A stretch of 64,000 nucleotides of DNA from Leucothrix pacifica (GTDB taxonomy: Bacteria > Pseudomonadota > Gammaproteobacteria > Thiotrichales > Thiotrichaceae): assembly GCF_003172875.1 (NCBI RefSeq), contig NZ_QGKM01000030.1, positions 32,774-96,773 of the forward strand, written 5' to 3'. How positions within the stretch are numbered: position 1 is the stretch's first letter; each line of letters starts with the position of its first letter. Positions 8,171-18,105 of this stretch are shown in pieces. The position numbers and the translations under genes are program-made. The notes below the pieces were generated by a model. It did no database searches and had not been told where the DNA came from. It was given only the letters and a program-made list of their open reading frames with translations.

Positions 8171-8569
8171 ATGGACCGCAAACTGATCTCTTCTGGCTCT
8201 GAATTTGAGCAAAAAATCGGATATTCCCGTGCTGTTGTTGATGGTGACTACGTGTTTGTTTCCGGCACCACTGGCTACAACTACGATGAAATGTCGATCT
8301 CTGATAATGTGGTTGAGCAGGCAGAGCAGTGCTTTATCAATATCGCTAAAGCATTGGAAGAGGCTGGTAGTAGTCTGGATCAAGCGGTACGTGTTCATTA
8401 CATCTTCCCTGATAAAGCTGACTTCGAACCTTGCTGGCCGACTTTTAGCAAATACTTAGGAACTGCCAAGCCTGCAGCGACCGTATTTGTGGCGGGCCTG
8501 CTGGATGATGCGATGAAGCTTGAAATTGAAATTACAGCGCGTATTAGCAAGAAAGAATACTCCTTCTAA
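8171..8569 (+). CDS. Rid (YjgF/YER057c/UK114) family protein lacking the deaminase arginine
   Basis: A 132-residue single-domain Rid protein, expected to form trimers with clefts between subunits. It carries VDGDYVFVSGTTGYN and the final strand MKLEIEITARI. In RidA enamine/imine deaminases the cleft holds an Arg in a P-A-R-S/T pattern (Arg105 in E. coli); here the same place reads PAATVF, so the arginine is replaced by alanine. That puts it among the Rid subfamilies without the classical deaminase residue, and its activity is uncertain. It follows the gluconate genes on the same strand with a 119-base gap, so it may be separately transcribed. Confidence 0.8.
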   Translation: MDRKLISSGSEFEQKIGYSRAVVDGDYVFVSGTTGYNYDEMSISDNVVEQAEQCFINIAKALEEAGSSLDQAVRVHYIFPDKADFEPCWPTFSKYLGTAKPAATVFVAGLLDDAMKLEIEITARISKKEYSF

Positions 8570-8639
8570 AGACCAAATAACGCGATAAAACCTTTGATAG
8601 CGTCATAAACCAAGACCTATCCTGAGGTTAAGAACTTAG

Positions 8640-8670
8640 CAGCCTGCCAGTTTGCGCAGGCTGTTTGCAT
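8640..8670 (+). terminator. Hairpin after the Rid gene
   Basis: CAGCCTGC at 8640-8647 pairs perfectly with GCAGGCTG at 8656-8663 across an 8-base loop and is followed by a short T-rich stretch. It is likely a weak rho-independent terminator for the Rid gene. The T tract is short, so confidence is moderate. Confidence 0.45.
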
Positions 8671-8819
8671 TATGTCTAGTCACTAAACACTCCGTCCCAC
8701 TTGTCTTCAGAGACTGACCGCCAGTACAGTCGGCGATGCCGCTTTGTTTCCGATATCTCTATAAAAGCCAGATACATACTTAAAATCAGGCGATGCCAAA
8801 AATAATCGGAGCCCCACGC

Positions 8820-11800
8820 ATGAATACCTCGGTTAATCTAACCTTGCGAGTCTTATGGCTATGCGTTCTACCGCTGTTACTACTTTGGAGTAATCCAGGC
8901 TTTTCAGCACAACCCACAGCCTTTGATAGCTGGGCAAAAACAGCAAAAGTCGGTGGAGCTGCTCTTTATGTCGGCATCAGCACGGCTGAGTTAGAGCAGG
9001 TTCTGGATGATATGGTGGCGCAGAATGTCACCGTAGTAGAAGCGGATTCAGACCTTTCTAATTACCAGTCCGATGCCCAGTTTGAGTTAGAGCTTGCCTT
9101 GATGCGTCAGGTTGCTGACGCTTCGCACAAGCGCGGTCTGCGCGTGGTCTGGTACATTCCCGCCTTGGAAATGATCACCATCAACGGTGCAAATATTCCA
9201 AATACCATGGCAAAGGATCATCCTGACTGGGTACAGTTGGGGCTCGATGGGCAGCAAAATGTCTTTTATGGCGGTGGCGGTCAGGTGTTCTGGGTAGAGA
9301 CGGATGCGGAAAGTGCGTGGATGTCACCAAGTTCTGAGGGCTATCGTAATTACTTCTTCAGCCGTATCGCTAAAATGGCAGAAACCGGCATTGATGGCGT
9401 GTGGGCTGATGTGCCAATTTATGCAGACTTTGGACCCACCAAGTGGGCGGATTTCAACCCTGCAGCGATTGCCCGCTTTGAAAGTGATACCGGTATGTCG
9501 ATTCCGACTGCCGAGGACTGGAATGATCCGGCTTGGCGACGTTGGATTCACTGGCGGCACGAAGAGTTGGCGCGTTTCCTGACCGATATGACGGCGACAG
9601 CACGTGCAGTTGATCCTGAGTTTGTCATCATTGCTGAGACACTGCCAACAGACTATAACGGTGGCACCATTTACGGTTTGGATGCAGGCTTTACCAAGTC
9701 GGTAGAGGGCCTGACCGCAGTTTATGAAGTCGATACCATGAGTAACAACGTGGGCATGCGTAATGCACGTGAAGACGATTGGATTTCGTTTATCTCTGCT
9801 CTGAAATATTCACGTGCGGCAACCGGTGAAAAGCCATCATGGACCTTTACTTACGGTGTGAATCAGGATGATGCGCAGCAGGTGATGGCGCAGGCCTTGA
9901 TTGCCGGTAATAATCCCTATGAACTGAAAGTACCGGAAATGGCAACCACGGTTGATCCGGCCTTCAGAGCGCGTATGTTTAACTGGAGTAAGGTGAATGC
10001 GCCTTACTTGTTTGAGAGTGAGTCAACGGCCAATACTGGTATTTTATTCTCCTCACCTAGTCGTGATTATGTTGATCAGTTCACTGGTTTAGGTATGTTT
10101 GCAACCACGGATGATGGTGGTGATGACCTGTGGTGGGCTGCTGGCGAAATCGATAGTGTTTATCAGCGTAATTACTTAGCGGAACACCGCGGTGTGCTCA
10201 AAGTGCTGGTGAATGAGCATATCCCGTTCAATATTTTGGTAGTACCGGATCAGGATGAATTAAACCGCTATCAGACGGTGATGATGCCAAATATTGAAGC
10301 GATTTCTGATGAAGAAGCCAATCGTCTCAGAGTGTTTGTGCAGCAGGGTGGACGCTTGGTGATTACCGGACCGAATCCAACCTTACTCGATGAATATGGT
10401 ATCGCTCGCAGTAATTATGCTTTGGCAGACCTGCTAGGCTTTAACTACGGTGACTCGGTTCCTGCGTCAAATGTGCAGTCTTATGGTTCCGGGGAGACTT
10501 ATTACTTTGCAGATCGCTTAGGTAAGGACTATCTGGTTAACGAAACAGCGGCTGCGCGTAATAGCCTTGCTAACGCGGTGCGTGGTGCTTCAACCATTAC
10601 CGTGAACGCTAGTGCTGACGACAATGTGTATATGGAAACATCACGTCTTGGTCAGCAGGAGATTATTCAGTTCACAAACTTTATTGGTTTGAATGGTTCG
10701 TTCTCAGTTGTTCCAACATCGGTATCAGTGAACTACACCATACCAAACGGTGAAACGGTGACGGGTCTTACAGTCACTAATCCTGACACGACTAATACCA
10801 CACCAACGACGCTGAACTACACGCAAAGTGGCAATCAGATTAGCTTTAATGTGCCGCTAACACAGTATGCTTTAGTGGTTGTGTCATTGTCTGGTGCGCA
10901 GGCTCCGGTGGTTAATCAAACACCGGCTGCGGGTAAGGATAATTACCAGACTGATATCAGTACCTCGCTGGATATCAATACATCCGCGCTATTAGCGAAT
11001 GATGGTGACTTGGATGCCGGTGACACGCTGAGCATTGGTGGCGTGTATGCTTCATCGGCAACGCGTGGTTCTGTAACTAGTTTGGGTGGTGGTAATTATC
11101 GTTACACACCTCCGACAGGTTTTAGTGGTTCAGACACGCTGACTTATACCTTATTCGACAGTAATGGTGGGCAGGCTAATGGCACGATTGCTATCAAAGT
11201 AGCGCCACCTACCGGCTACTATCATCCCGAGAGTGTCAGTCTGACCGTTGGTGGTGTTGATAGTACAGATTTGAGTTATTTCCAAAGTGTTGATGGGGAT
11301 ACTTATGATATTGCCTCGGTGAGTTCAGGCGGTAGCCGTGTCACAGATTGGTATGTCACGACGACTATTACGGAAGACACGTCTGCGATCAGTGAAATCA
11401 AGGTACTACAACTCGGTCATTATTCACTGGCTGGTGTCAGTCAGACGGTCTATATCTATAATTACCAGAGTGCTAACTGGGAACTTGTTGATACCGCGAC
11501 AGTTGGTAATGAAAGTAACTACCCGGCAGTTCATACGATTTCGAATAATATCGGTAACTATGTCTCTGGCAGCAAAGAAATGCGTCTGCGTGTTCGTGCA
11601 GAGCTTGGCAGTGGTGCCTTTGATAGCTGGACGGAGCAGATTGTTTGGGAAGTGGTTCCGGTAATTGTTCAAAGTAATAATCCACCAGTTGCGAGTTCGC
11701 AGAATGTGACCGCAACGGAAAATATCAGTACTTCAATCACCCTGAGTGCATCCGATGCAGATGGTCAATCACTGCAATACCGGGTGGTTTCTGGCCCTGC

Positions 11801-14390
11801 TAATGGTCAGCTCTCAGGGACTGCGCCAAACTTACAGTATCAACCTAATACGGATTACACCGGAAGTGATAGCTTCACGTTTGTGGCTAATGACGGCACC
11901 ACTGATAGTGCTGTGGCGACGATCAACATTACGGTTGTAGATGATGGCTCAAACAACGGTGGTTATACCGGTGGCGCTATCAGCAATGCAGTCAGTGATG
12001 GCAGTATTAGTCTTGATGGGAACTTAAGTGATTGGAGTAGTGTGCCGTCGTTAGGGCGTGAAGCACCATCAATCGCTCAGGCTAATGCACAAGTTGATTT
12101 CATCGAAGGCTGGCTTGCACATGACGCTAGTAATTTGTTCATCGCTTATTTAAATAATGGCGATATTAATACAGAGACATGGTGGCCTTGGCAGGTTTAT
12201 CTGGATACCGATGGCAATACTGCATCGGGGTATCAGGTCAATGGATCACTGGGCGCAGAGTATATGCTGCAAGGCTCTGGTTTGTTCCAATACGCCGGAA
12301 GCGGTAGTGACTGGACATGGAATTACTTAGGCAGCATGGCACACTCTGTCAGCGGTGCTCAGGCTGAGTTCCAGATTCCTAGAAGCGTGATTGGTAATCC
12401 TGAGACTGCACGAGCATTGTTTATGGGACGAAATGGTGTGTTTACGGGTGATTATTCGGATGCGAGTCGCGATTATTACCCGGCAGCCTATTCTTTAATA
12501 CCGATGCATTATGGCTTGCTGCATGGCCAGTATTCTATCTATGAAGAAACGGGTGGCACGCTGTCTATGAAGGTCACTGCATCAGCGGCAACCGGAGCAA
12601 CCACACTATTCTTAGATGGTAATTATCCCTTGCAGGACGGTCAGTTGATTACTTACTTGTCGTATGACGGTGAGTATTACACGCTGCCAATCACCAGCGT
12701 GTCGGGTTCTACTTTGACCTTAGCGAAGCCGCTACCAGCCGTGATTGGTGCAGGTCAGGATGTATGGAATTTCTATGACAACGGCAGTCATCCCAACTGG
12801 TTTGGTTATCGCGCAATTGCTGACTTTGGTTTGCGTACATTGAGTGATCAAAACCTGAATCAAGGTCGTCATGTATTGCTAGGTGATAGTTGGTTCTCAA
12901 GCAGTGGCTTTGAGGGACGTTTGAATGAGCGTTTACCTAACGCGAGTGCGATAATTAATCAGGGAATTAGTGGCAATACTTCAGCACAAATGCTGGCACG
13001 GTTTGATGCTGATATCGCCAGCCAGAATCCGGATTATGTCTGGGTCATTGGTGGGGTGAATGACTATTTCACGGGAGTTACCCCGGAGCAATACAGCACG
13101 AATGTACGAGCTATTATCGCCAAGATCAGATCGATTGGTGCTGAGCCAATTATCTTCGATGCGCCAGTTGCTCAACTTGTTTCCGGAAGTGATGAAATTA
13201 CTCAGATTTCGCATCAGTATGCCGCTTTGATGGCATCGTCAGATTACGTTGAGTATAACTTGGGTGAAAGTGCTGGTTCAGGTGTTGTGCTAACGCCTGT
13301 GTCCAATGTTGATGTGCTGACAATAGATGGTGATTTGTCGGATTGGTCAGGTCTCCAGTCGTTTGGTATTGATGGTAATGATATCACTCTGGCCAACTCG
13401 GAAGCTGACATGCTCGAAGGTTGGATGGCGCACAATGGCGTGTATTTGTATGTCGCTTATCGTAATGATGGGGATATCAATACTTCTTTAACTTGGCCTT
13501 GGCAGGTATTTTTAGATACGGATAAAAGCACTTCAACAGGCTATCAGGCTGGCAATGATGTTGGTGCTGAGTTCATGTTGCAAGGGGATGGGCTTTACCA
13601 ATATATCGGTGCAGGCAGTGATTGGTCTTGGCAGTATGTACCCGGCGCTAGTGGCGTGATCAGTGGTGACATTGGTGAGTATCAAATTGAATTATCCGCG
13701 CTTGGTAATCCCGAATCACTACACGCGACGTATATTGCCCGAAATGGAATTTTCACCGGTGATTATAGCGAAGCAGGTATCGACCGTTATCCAAACGCGG
13801 GTCTTGGCTATTTGACCTATGACTTGGGTGGCAGCAACTCGAATCCGGTTGATACAGGTGTGATGAGCATGGATGCAAACTACACGGACTGGATCAGCAT
13901 TCAGTCATTGGGTCGGGATGGTGATGATATAGCTGTAGCCGGTGCTCAGGCTGACTGGATTGAAGCCCGTATCGCGCATGATATCGATAACCTCTACTTC
14001 TTCTATGAAAACGATGGTGCAATTAACACTGCTACATGGTGGCCCTGGCAGATTTATATCGACACCGATAATAACCCTGATACCGGCTTCAAAGTGACTG
14101 GTGGCGTGGGTGCTGAGTTTGTGATTGAGGGTTCGGTATTGCAGCAATATACCGGTACTGGCACGAACTGGTCATGGTCATCGGTAGATACAGCTGAAGC
14201 GGCAACCAGTACAGTGTTTGCTGAGATGAGATTGCCGCGTGCATCGATTGGTGATCCTGCGGAAATGCGTATTGTGTATAAGGCAGTCAATGCAGCCTTT
14301 ACCGGTAGCTATGCTGAGGAAGGTTATGACTACTTCCCAAGCAATGCAGCGACCAGCAATAGTGGCTATTTCACTTATTCCACGCAGTAA
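8820..14390 (+). CDS. Giant secreted multidomain glycosidase-like/SGNH/CBM protein
   Basis: About 1856 residues from the ATG at 8820, which has CGGAG 8 bases upstream (an in-frame ATG at 8793 has no well-placed site). A signal peptide (LWLCVLPLLLLW, cut after FSA) starts it. Residues ~40-400 form a TIM-barrel-like hydrolase region (GIDGVWADVPIYADFG, FVIIAETLP); ~420-590 resemble the GATase-like trimerisation domain of GH42-type enzymes. Two cadherin/Ig-like domains (~705-795 and ~950-1045) flank an unassigned beta domain. Three copies of a WPWQ-Y-DTD carbohydrate-binding (CBM9/DOMON-like) module lie at ~1059-1224, ~1497-1661 and ~1679-1841. An SGNH esterase-like domain (GDSW, Ser1357; GGVND, Asn1414) sits between copies 1 and 2, without an obvious D--H. 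Polysaccharide binding and cleavage outside the cell is inferred. Confidence 0.75.
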   Translation: MNTSVNLTLRVLWLCVLPLLLLWSNPGFSAQPTAFDSWAKTAKVGGAALYVGISTAELEQVLDDMVAQNVTVVEADSDLSNYQSDAQFELELALMRQVADASHKRGLRVVWYIPALEMITINGANIPNTMAKDHPDWVQLGLDGQQNVFYGGGGQVFWVETDAESAWMSPSSEGYRNYFFSRIAKMAETGIDGVWADVPIYADFGPTKWADFNPAAIARFESDTGMSIPTAEDWNDPAWRRWIHWRHEELARFLTDMTATARAVDPEFVIIAETLPTDYNGGTIYGLDAGFTKSVEGLTAVYEVDTMSNNVGMRNAREDDWISFISALKYSRAATGEKPSWTFTYGVNQDDAQQVMAQALIAGNNPYELKVPEMATTVDPAFRARMFNWSKVNAPYLFESESTANTGILFSSPSRDYVDQFTGLGMFATTDDGGDDLWWAAGEIDSVYQRNYLAEHRGVLKVLVNEHIPFNILVVPDQDELNRYQTVMMPNIEAISDEEANRLRVFVQQGGRLVITGPNPTLLDEYGIARSNYALADLLGFNYGDSVPASNVQSYGSGETYYFADRLGKDYLVNETAAARNSLANAVRGASTITVNASADDNVYMETSRLGQQEIIQFTNFIGLNGSFSVVPTSVSVNYTIPNGETVTGLTVTNPDTTNTTPTTLNYTQSGNQISFNVPLTQYALVVVSLSGAQAPVVNQTPAAGKDNYQTDISTSLDINTSALLANDGDLDAGDTLSIGGVYASSATRGSVTSLGGGNYRYTPPTGFSGSDTLTYTLFDSNGGQANGTIAIKVAPPTGYYHPESVSLTVGGVDSTDLSYFQSVDGDTYDIASVSSGGSRVTDWYVTTTITEDTSAISEIKVLQLGHYSLAGVSQTVYIYNYQSANWELVDTATVGNESNYPAVHTISNNIGNYVSGSKEMRLRVRAELGSGAFDSWTEQIVWEVVPVIVQSNNPPVASSQNVTATENISTSITLSASDADGQSLQYRVVSGPANGQLSGTAPNLQYQPNTDYTGSDSFTFVANDGTTDSAVATINITVVDDGSNNGGYTGGAISNAVSDGSISLDGNLSDWSSVPSLGREAPSIAQANAQVDFIEGWLAHDASNLFIAYLNNGDINTETWWPWQVYLDTDGNTASGYQVNGSLGAEYMLQGSGLFQYAGSGSDWTWNYLGSMAHSVSGAQAEFQIPRSVIGNPETARALFMGRNGVFTGDYSDASRDYYPAAYSLIPMHYGLLHGQYSIYEETGGTLSMKVTASAATGATTLFLDGNYPLQDGQLITYLSYDGEYYTLPITSVSGSTLTLAKPLPAVIGAGQDVWNFYDNGSHPNWFGYRAIADFGLRTLSDQNLNQGRHVLLGDSWFSSSGFEGRLNERLPNASAIINQGISGNTSAQMLARFDADIASQNPDYVWVIGGVNDYFTGVTPEQYSTNVRAIIAKIRSIGAEPIIFDAPVAQLVSGSDEITQISHQYAALMASSDYVEYNLGESAGSGVVLTPVSNVDVLTIDGDLSDWSGLQSFGIDGNDITLANSEADMLEGWMAHNGVYLYVAYRNDGDINTSLTWPWQVFLDTDKSTSTGYQAGNDVGAEFMLQGDGLYQYIGAGSDWSWQYVPGASGVISGDIGEYQIELSALGNPESLHATYIARNGIFTGDYSEAGIDRYPNAGLGYLTYDLGGSNSNPVDTGVMSMDANYTDWISIQSLGRDGDDIAVAGAQADWIEARIAHDIDNLYFFYENDGAINTATWWPWQIYIDTDNNPDTGFKVTGGVGAEFVIEGSVLQQYTGTGTNWSWSSVDTAEAATSTVFAEMRLPRASIGDPAEMRIVYKAVNAAFTGSYAEEGYDYFPSNAATSNSGYFTYSTQ

Positions 14391-14402
14391 GCTGTGATGT
14401 TT

Positions 14403-14444
14403 ACCTCTACTCCGATGGGTTGATTTAGCCTATCGGGTAGAGGT
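14403..14444. terminator. Long hairpin between convergent genes
   Basis: ACCTCTAC/GTAGAGGT form an outer 8-bp stem and CCGAT/ATCGG an inner 5-bp stem with one unpaired base and a 15-base loop. It lies between the 3' ends of the giant secreted protein gene and the leftward EamA gene, so it probably stops transcription from one or both sides. There is no T run on the plus strand. Confidence 0.5.
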
Positions 14445-14497
14445 GATAATTTGAGGTCACTACATCAATGATTCCAGGCTTTAAATGGTTCCAGACC

Positions 14498-15394
14498 TTA
14501 TTTGGCTGAGGCAGGTTTCTTCAGTACCAAATAAACCCCAAGCACCGTTAATACACTCGCGGCAATCGCCAATGGCGGCAGATCCTCGTCAAACAACAAC
14601 CAAGCCTCAACGCAAGCCACCAGCGGCACCAGATAAAAATAGGCAGCGACTTTAGAAGCTTCGCCTTCTCGAATCATATACATCAGCAATAACACTGCAC
14701 TGACTGATAAGCCAAACACCAACCATCCCAGCGCCAGAATTAATTGAATATCCCAAGTTACTTCACGTGTTTCAAAGCTCCAGGCTAACACCGCCATTAG
14801 CACAGCAGTGCTCACATACTGCCAGACAGAACCTGTTAGTAAATCTACCCCGCCACTAAAGCGCTTCTGGTAGAGCGTACCAATAGAAATTCCTAATAAT
14901 GCAGCGATTGAAGCAATCAGTGCTGGCCAGGTCAGGCTAACCTCATCTTGTAACTGAGTGCTAAATACCACCACCACGACCCCAACCAAACCAAGGCCCA
15001 AGCCCAGCCATTGCATTGGGCGCAACGCGTCACTGAATAATTGCCAGCTGATTAATGCAGTTAGTATCGGTTGAATGCCAACAATGATCGCTGCGACACC
15101 AGCGGGCATTCCTAATTTTATCGCAGCAAAAACACCACCAAGATAGACCCCATGAATCAATGCACCGGAGACCATTTGGTGACCGGCCAAACGCATGGGT
15201 GGCCACTTTGCTTTAAACAGCAGACACAGTGCCAGAAACACAAAAATGGTGAGCACCATGCGCAGAAATAATAAATAAAATGGTTCAACAAAGGGCAGTG
15301 CGTATTTAGCACCGATGAAGCCCGTACTCCACAGGAAGACAAAAAGCAGCGGGATCATCCGAATCAGAGTGGGATGAGTATTTTGCATCGGCAT
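14498..15394 (-). CDS. EamA/DMT-family drug/metabolite exporter
   Basis: A 298-residue inner-membrane protein with about ten hydrophobic segments in two repeats, the DMT/EamA pattern. Diagnostic pieces are LFVFLWSTGFIGAKYALPFVE at the N-terminus of repeat 1 and YFYLVPLVACVEAWLLFDE near the end of repeat 2. Members move amino acids, purines or other small metabolites, usually outward; the substrate cannot be read from sequence. It is a single leftward gene, convergent with the giant secreted protein and divergent from the BMP-type binding protein. The second Met (two codons in) is an equally good start. Confidence 0.85.
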   Translation of the reverse strand: MPMQNTHPTLIRMIPLLFVFLWSTGFIGAKYALPFVEPFYLLFLRMVLTIFVFLALCLLFKAKWPPMRLAGHQMVSGALIHGVYLGGVFAAIKLGMPAGVAAIIVGIQPILTALISWQLFSDALRPMQWLGLGLGLVGVVVVVFSTQLQDEVSLTWPALIASIAALLGISIGTLYQKRFSGGVDLLTGSVWQYVSTAVLMAVLAWSFETREVTWDIQLILALGWLVFGLSVSAVLLLMYMIREGEASKVAAYFYLVPLVACVEAWLLFDEDLPPLAIAASVLTVLGVYLVLKKPASAK

Positions 15395-15730
15395 GGTCTT
15401 AATAATCCGTGGTTAAGGGAGAGTACTTTACAGCGTTTATTGCGCTGACGGAGTTGCTGCCTGTGGCGGCATAAGAAGATTGATTCTGTTTGGGCTGTCG
15501 GAGTTAGTCAATAAAAGTATTGTATCCATAACAATGTGAGGCCCCGTCCCGACTTGTTTTCAGAGCGGTGGATAAATACAAATTGGTGCAAAACAGCGTA
15601 ATAAAATCAATAAGCTGCACCAGCATAAAGCGATTCAATACTCAAACCGCAAAGCATTGGGTATTTCTAATATTCATGTAATAATCGGCTCGTCAATATT
15701 TTGATACAACCGTTAAAGGAGATGCGAAGG
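15395..15730. other. Divergent intergenic region, nothing definite
   Basis: The gap between the EamA gene and the BMP binding-protein gene should hold both promoters. I see no convincing -35/-10 pair, palindrome or small gene in it. GGTGCA and TGCACC half-sites near 15586 and 15621 could form a long-loop hairpin, but this is weak. Confidence 0.3.
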
Positions 15731-16813
15731 ATGATATCAACCACCAAGCTAAAGCGTACGCTGAGTACGGCATTGCTATCGACAGGGCTGGCTTTTGCCG
15801 CTGTGTCTGCCAATGCAGATGACCTGAAAGTAGGTTTTGTTTATGTTGGCCCAACGGGGGATCACGGCTGGACATACCGCCATGATGAAGGCCGTAAGGC
15901 GATTGAGGAACTGGAAGGTGTCAGCACGACGTTTGTTGAAAGTGTGGCAGAAGGCGCGGATGCTGAGCGTGTTATTCGTAAATTAGCCAGTAGTGGCCAT
16001 GATCTGATTTTCACGACGTCATTCGGTTATATGAACCCGACACTGAAGGTTGCCAAGCAGTTCCCAAAGGTTAAATTTGAGCATGCAACGGGCTATAAGC
16101 GTGCTGATAATGTAAGTACTTACTCAGGCCGTTTTTATGAAGGTCGCGCTATCCTTGGAACGATTGCAGGTCACATGACTAAGAGTAATGTGGTGGGCTA
16201 CATTGCGTCTATGCCGATTCCTGAGGTTGTGCGTGGCATTAACGCATTCACGATCGCCATGCGCAAAGTAAACCCGAAAGCTGAAGTAAAAGTGATCTGG
16301 GTGAACTCTTGGTATGATCCGGGCAAAGAAGGGGATGCAGCAAAAGCATTGATCGATCAGGGTGCAGATATCATCACACAACACACTGACTCACCAGCAC
16401 CGCTGCAGGTTGCTGAGAAGCGCGGCGTACTTGGTTTTGGTCAGGCATCTGATATGTCGGCATTTGCACCAAAAGCACAGTTAACTGCGATTGTTGATGA
16501 CTGGGGTCCTTACTACATTGCGCGTACTAAAGCGGCTATGGATGGTACATGGGAGTCTATGGATACATGGGATGGTATTAAAGCGGGCATGGTTCACATG
16601 TCAGACTACAGTGAATTAGTCCCAGAAGACGTACAGAAAGCAGCTGATGAAGTGAAAGCGGGTATTGTCGACGGAACACTTCATCCATTCGCTGGCCCAA
16701 TCAAAAACCAGGAAGGTGAGGTTGTGGTCAAAGAAGGTGAGACATTGGAAGATGGCGCACTGCTAGGCATGGACTGGTATGTTGAAGGTGTACAGGGCAA
16801 ATTACCTAAGTAA
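15731..16813 (+). CDS. BMP-family ABC transporter substrate-binding protein (PnrA/Med type)
   Basis: A periplasmic binding protein of 360 residues. The signal peptide (LKRTLSTALLSTGLAFAAVSANA) precedes a DLKVGFVYVGPTGDHGWTY start typical of the BMP family, whose members bind nucleosides or related compounds for import. FTTSFGYMNP and VGYIASMPIPEVVRGINAF are further family segments. The ATG at 15731 is preferred because AAAGGAG (15715-15721) is 9 bases upstream; upstream in-frame starts have no usable spacing. No permease or ATPase gene is adjacent, so it must work with a transporter encoded elsewhere or as a sensor. A strong terminator follows. Confidence 0.85.
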   Translation: MISTTKLKRTLSTALLSTGLAFAAVSANADDLKVGFVYVGPTGDHGWTYRHDEGRKAIEELEGVSTTFVESVAEGADAERVIRKLASSGHDLIFTTSFGYMNPTLKVAKQFPKVKFEHATGYKRADNVSTYSGRFYEGRAILGTIAGHMTKSNVVGYIASMPIPEVVRGINAFTIAMRKVNPKAEVKVIWVNSWYDPGKEGDAAKALIDQGADIITQHTDSPAPLQVAEKRGVLGFGQASDMSAFAPKAQLTAIVDDWGPYYIARTKAAMDGTWESMDTWDGIKAGMVHMSDYSELVPEDVQKAADEVKAGIVDGTLHPFAGPIKNQEGEVVVKEGETLEDGALLGMDWYVEGVQGKLPK

Positions 16814-16895
16814 ATCAGGCGTTGACCATAAAGCTGAGTCATTGCTAACAAGCAATGCAAGATAGACGATATTATCGAATATGACTTAGCAGCCA

Positions 16896-16934
16896 AACCC
16901 GTCGGGAATGATTGTTTCCGGCGGGTTTTTTATT
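16896..16934 (+). terminator. Rho-independent terminator of the BMP gene
   Basis: A 13-14 bp stem beginning AACCCG and closing CGGGTT, with one mismatch and a G-T pair, encloses a short loop and is followed by six T (16926-16931). From its end to about 17227 no further gene or clear site was seen. Confidence 0.8.
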
Positions 16935-17227
16935 GTCCCGGACACCACCGTTTTAGCTGGCTCCAGAATTAGATTTCAACTGGTCTTATAGCAATGCTTC
17001 GAGGTGAACTTACTTTGAATAAATCGCTATTTGTTGTTATTTGATATGGTATTGTTAGTTACTGCTTTTATTGGCGGTTAGTTTTTACATTAATCGAATC
17101 AGGCCCTGATGTTTTTCTATTCACTAACAGATGGATCATCATTTGCTATCAACGGTCTGTAGTTTTTCCTAGTTGCTACCACAAGCATCTGCCGTTACAT
17201 TTGTCTAATTCGACTGAGGGTATTTTT

Positions 17228-18079
17228 ATGAGCAGAATAGTGTATGTGAACGGTGAGTTTGTTCCTGAAGAGGACGCAAAGGTATCCGTGTTTGATCGTG
17301 GTTTTATGTTTGCCGATGGTGTCTACGAGGTTTCCTCAGTGATTCGTGGCAAGTTAATTGATAACGAAGGGCACATGGTGCGTTTGCAGCGTTCTATGAA
17401 TGAGCTGGATATGCCGGCACCTGCGACGAATGAAGAAATTGAAGCGATTCAAAAGCAGCTGATTGAGAATAATGATCTTGATGAAGGGTTGATATATCTG
17501 CAAGTGACGCGTGGCCCTGCGGATCGTGATTTTGCATACCCTAAAGAGCCAAAGCCGAGCCTGGTTTTGTTTACTCAGAAAAAGAACGTTATCGATAATC
17601 CAATTGCTGAAACTGGTATCTCAGTCATTACAGTTGAAGATATTCGCTGGGCACGACGTGATATTAAAACAGTGGGTTTGCTGGCGCCGTGTATGGCAAA
17701 GATGCAGGCGAAAGCTGCGGGTGCTGATGACGCTTGGTTAGTAGAAGATGGTTCGGTCACTGAGGGTAGTTCAAACAATGCCTATATCGTCACTAAAGAC
17801 GGAACGATTGTGACGCGCTATGTAGGGAATCAGATTCTGAATGGCATAACCCGTCGTGCTGTATTGGCCTTGGCTAAAGAGCATGATTACAACATCGAAG
17901 AGCGCCTATTCTCTGTCGAAGAGTGTTATGAGGCTGCTGAGGCGTTTGTCACATCAGCAACCATGTTTGTGCAAGGTGTGGTGAAGATTGACGGCAAGCA
18001 GATTGGTGATGGTAAGCCTGGACCGGTTGCAAAAAAACTACGTGAATACTACGTAGAAATGGCACTGGCTGAGGCGTAA
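17228..18079 (+). CDS. dat: D-amino acid aminotransferase (class IV PLP)
   Basis: A 283-residue class IV PLP enzyme that interconverts D-alanine/2-oxoglutarate and D-glutamate/pyruvate, supplying D-amino acids for peptidoglycan. The start MSRIVYVNGEFVPEEDAKVS and FDRGFMFADGVYEV are typical. The Schiff-base lysine is in RRDIKTVGLL, and the phosphate-binding end of the fold in EGSSNNAYIV. The ATG at 17228 has GAGG 8 bases upstream and gives the usual length; the frame extension to 17201 is not needed. Branched-chain aminotransferase or aminodeoxychorismate lyase are related, but the N-terminus and length fit Dat. It is a single gene. Confidence 0.88.
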   Translation: MSRIVYVNGEFVPEEDAKVSVFDRGFMFADGVYEVSSVIRGKLIDNEGHMVRLQRSMNELDMPAPATNEEIEAIQKQLIENNDLDEGLIYLQVTRGPADRDFAYPKEPKPSLVLFTQKKNVIDNPIAETGISVITVEDIRWARRDIKTVGLLAPCMAKMQAKAAGADDAWLVEDGSVTEGSSNNAYIVTKDGTIVTRYVGNQILNGITRRAVLALAKEHDYNIEERLFSVEECYEAAEAFVTSATMFVQGVVKIDGKQIGDGKPGPVAKKLREYYVEMALAEA

Positions 18080-18105
18080 TAAACCCACCTGCTGGTCATC
18101 CAGCT

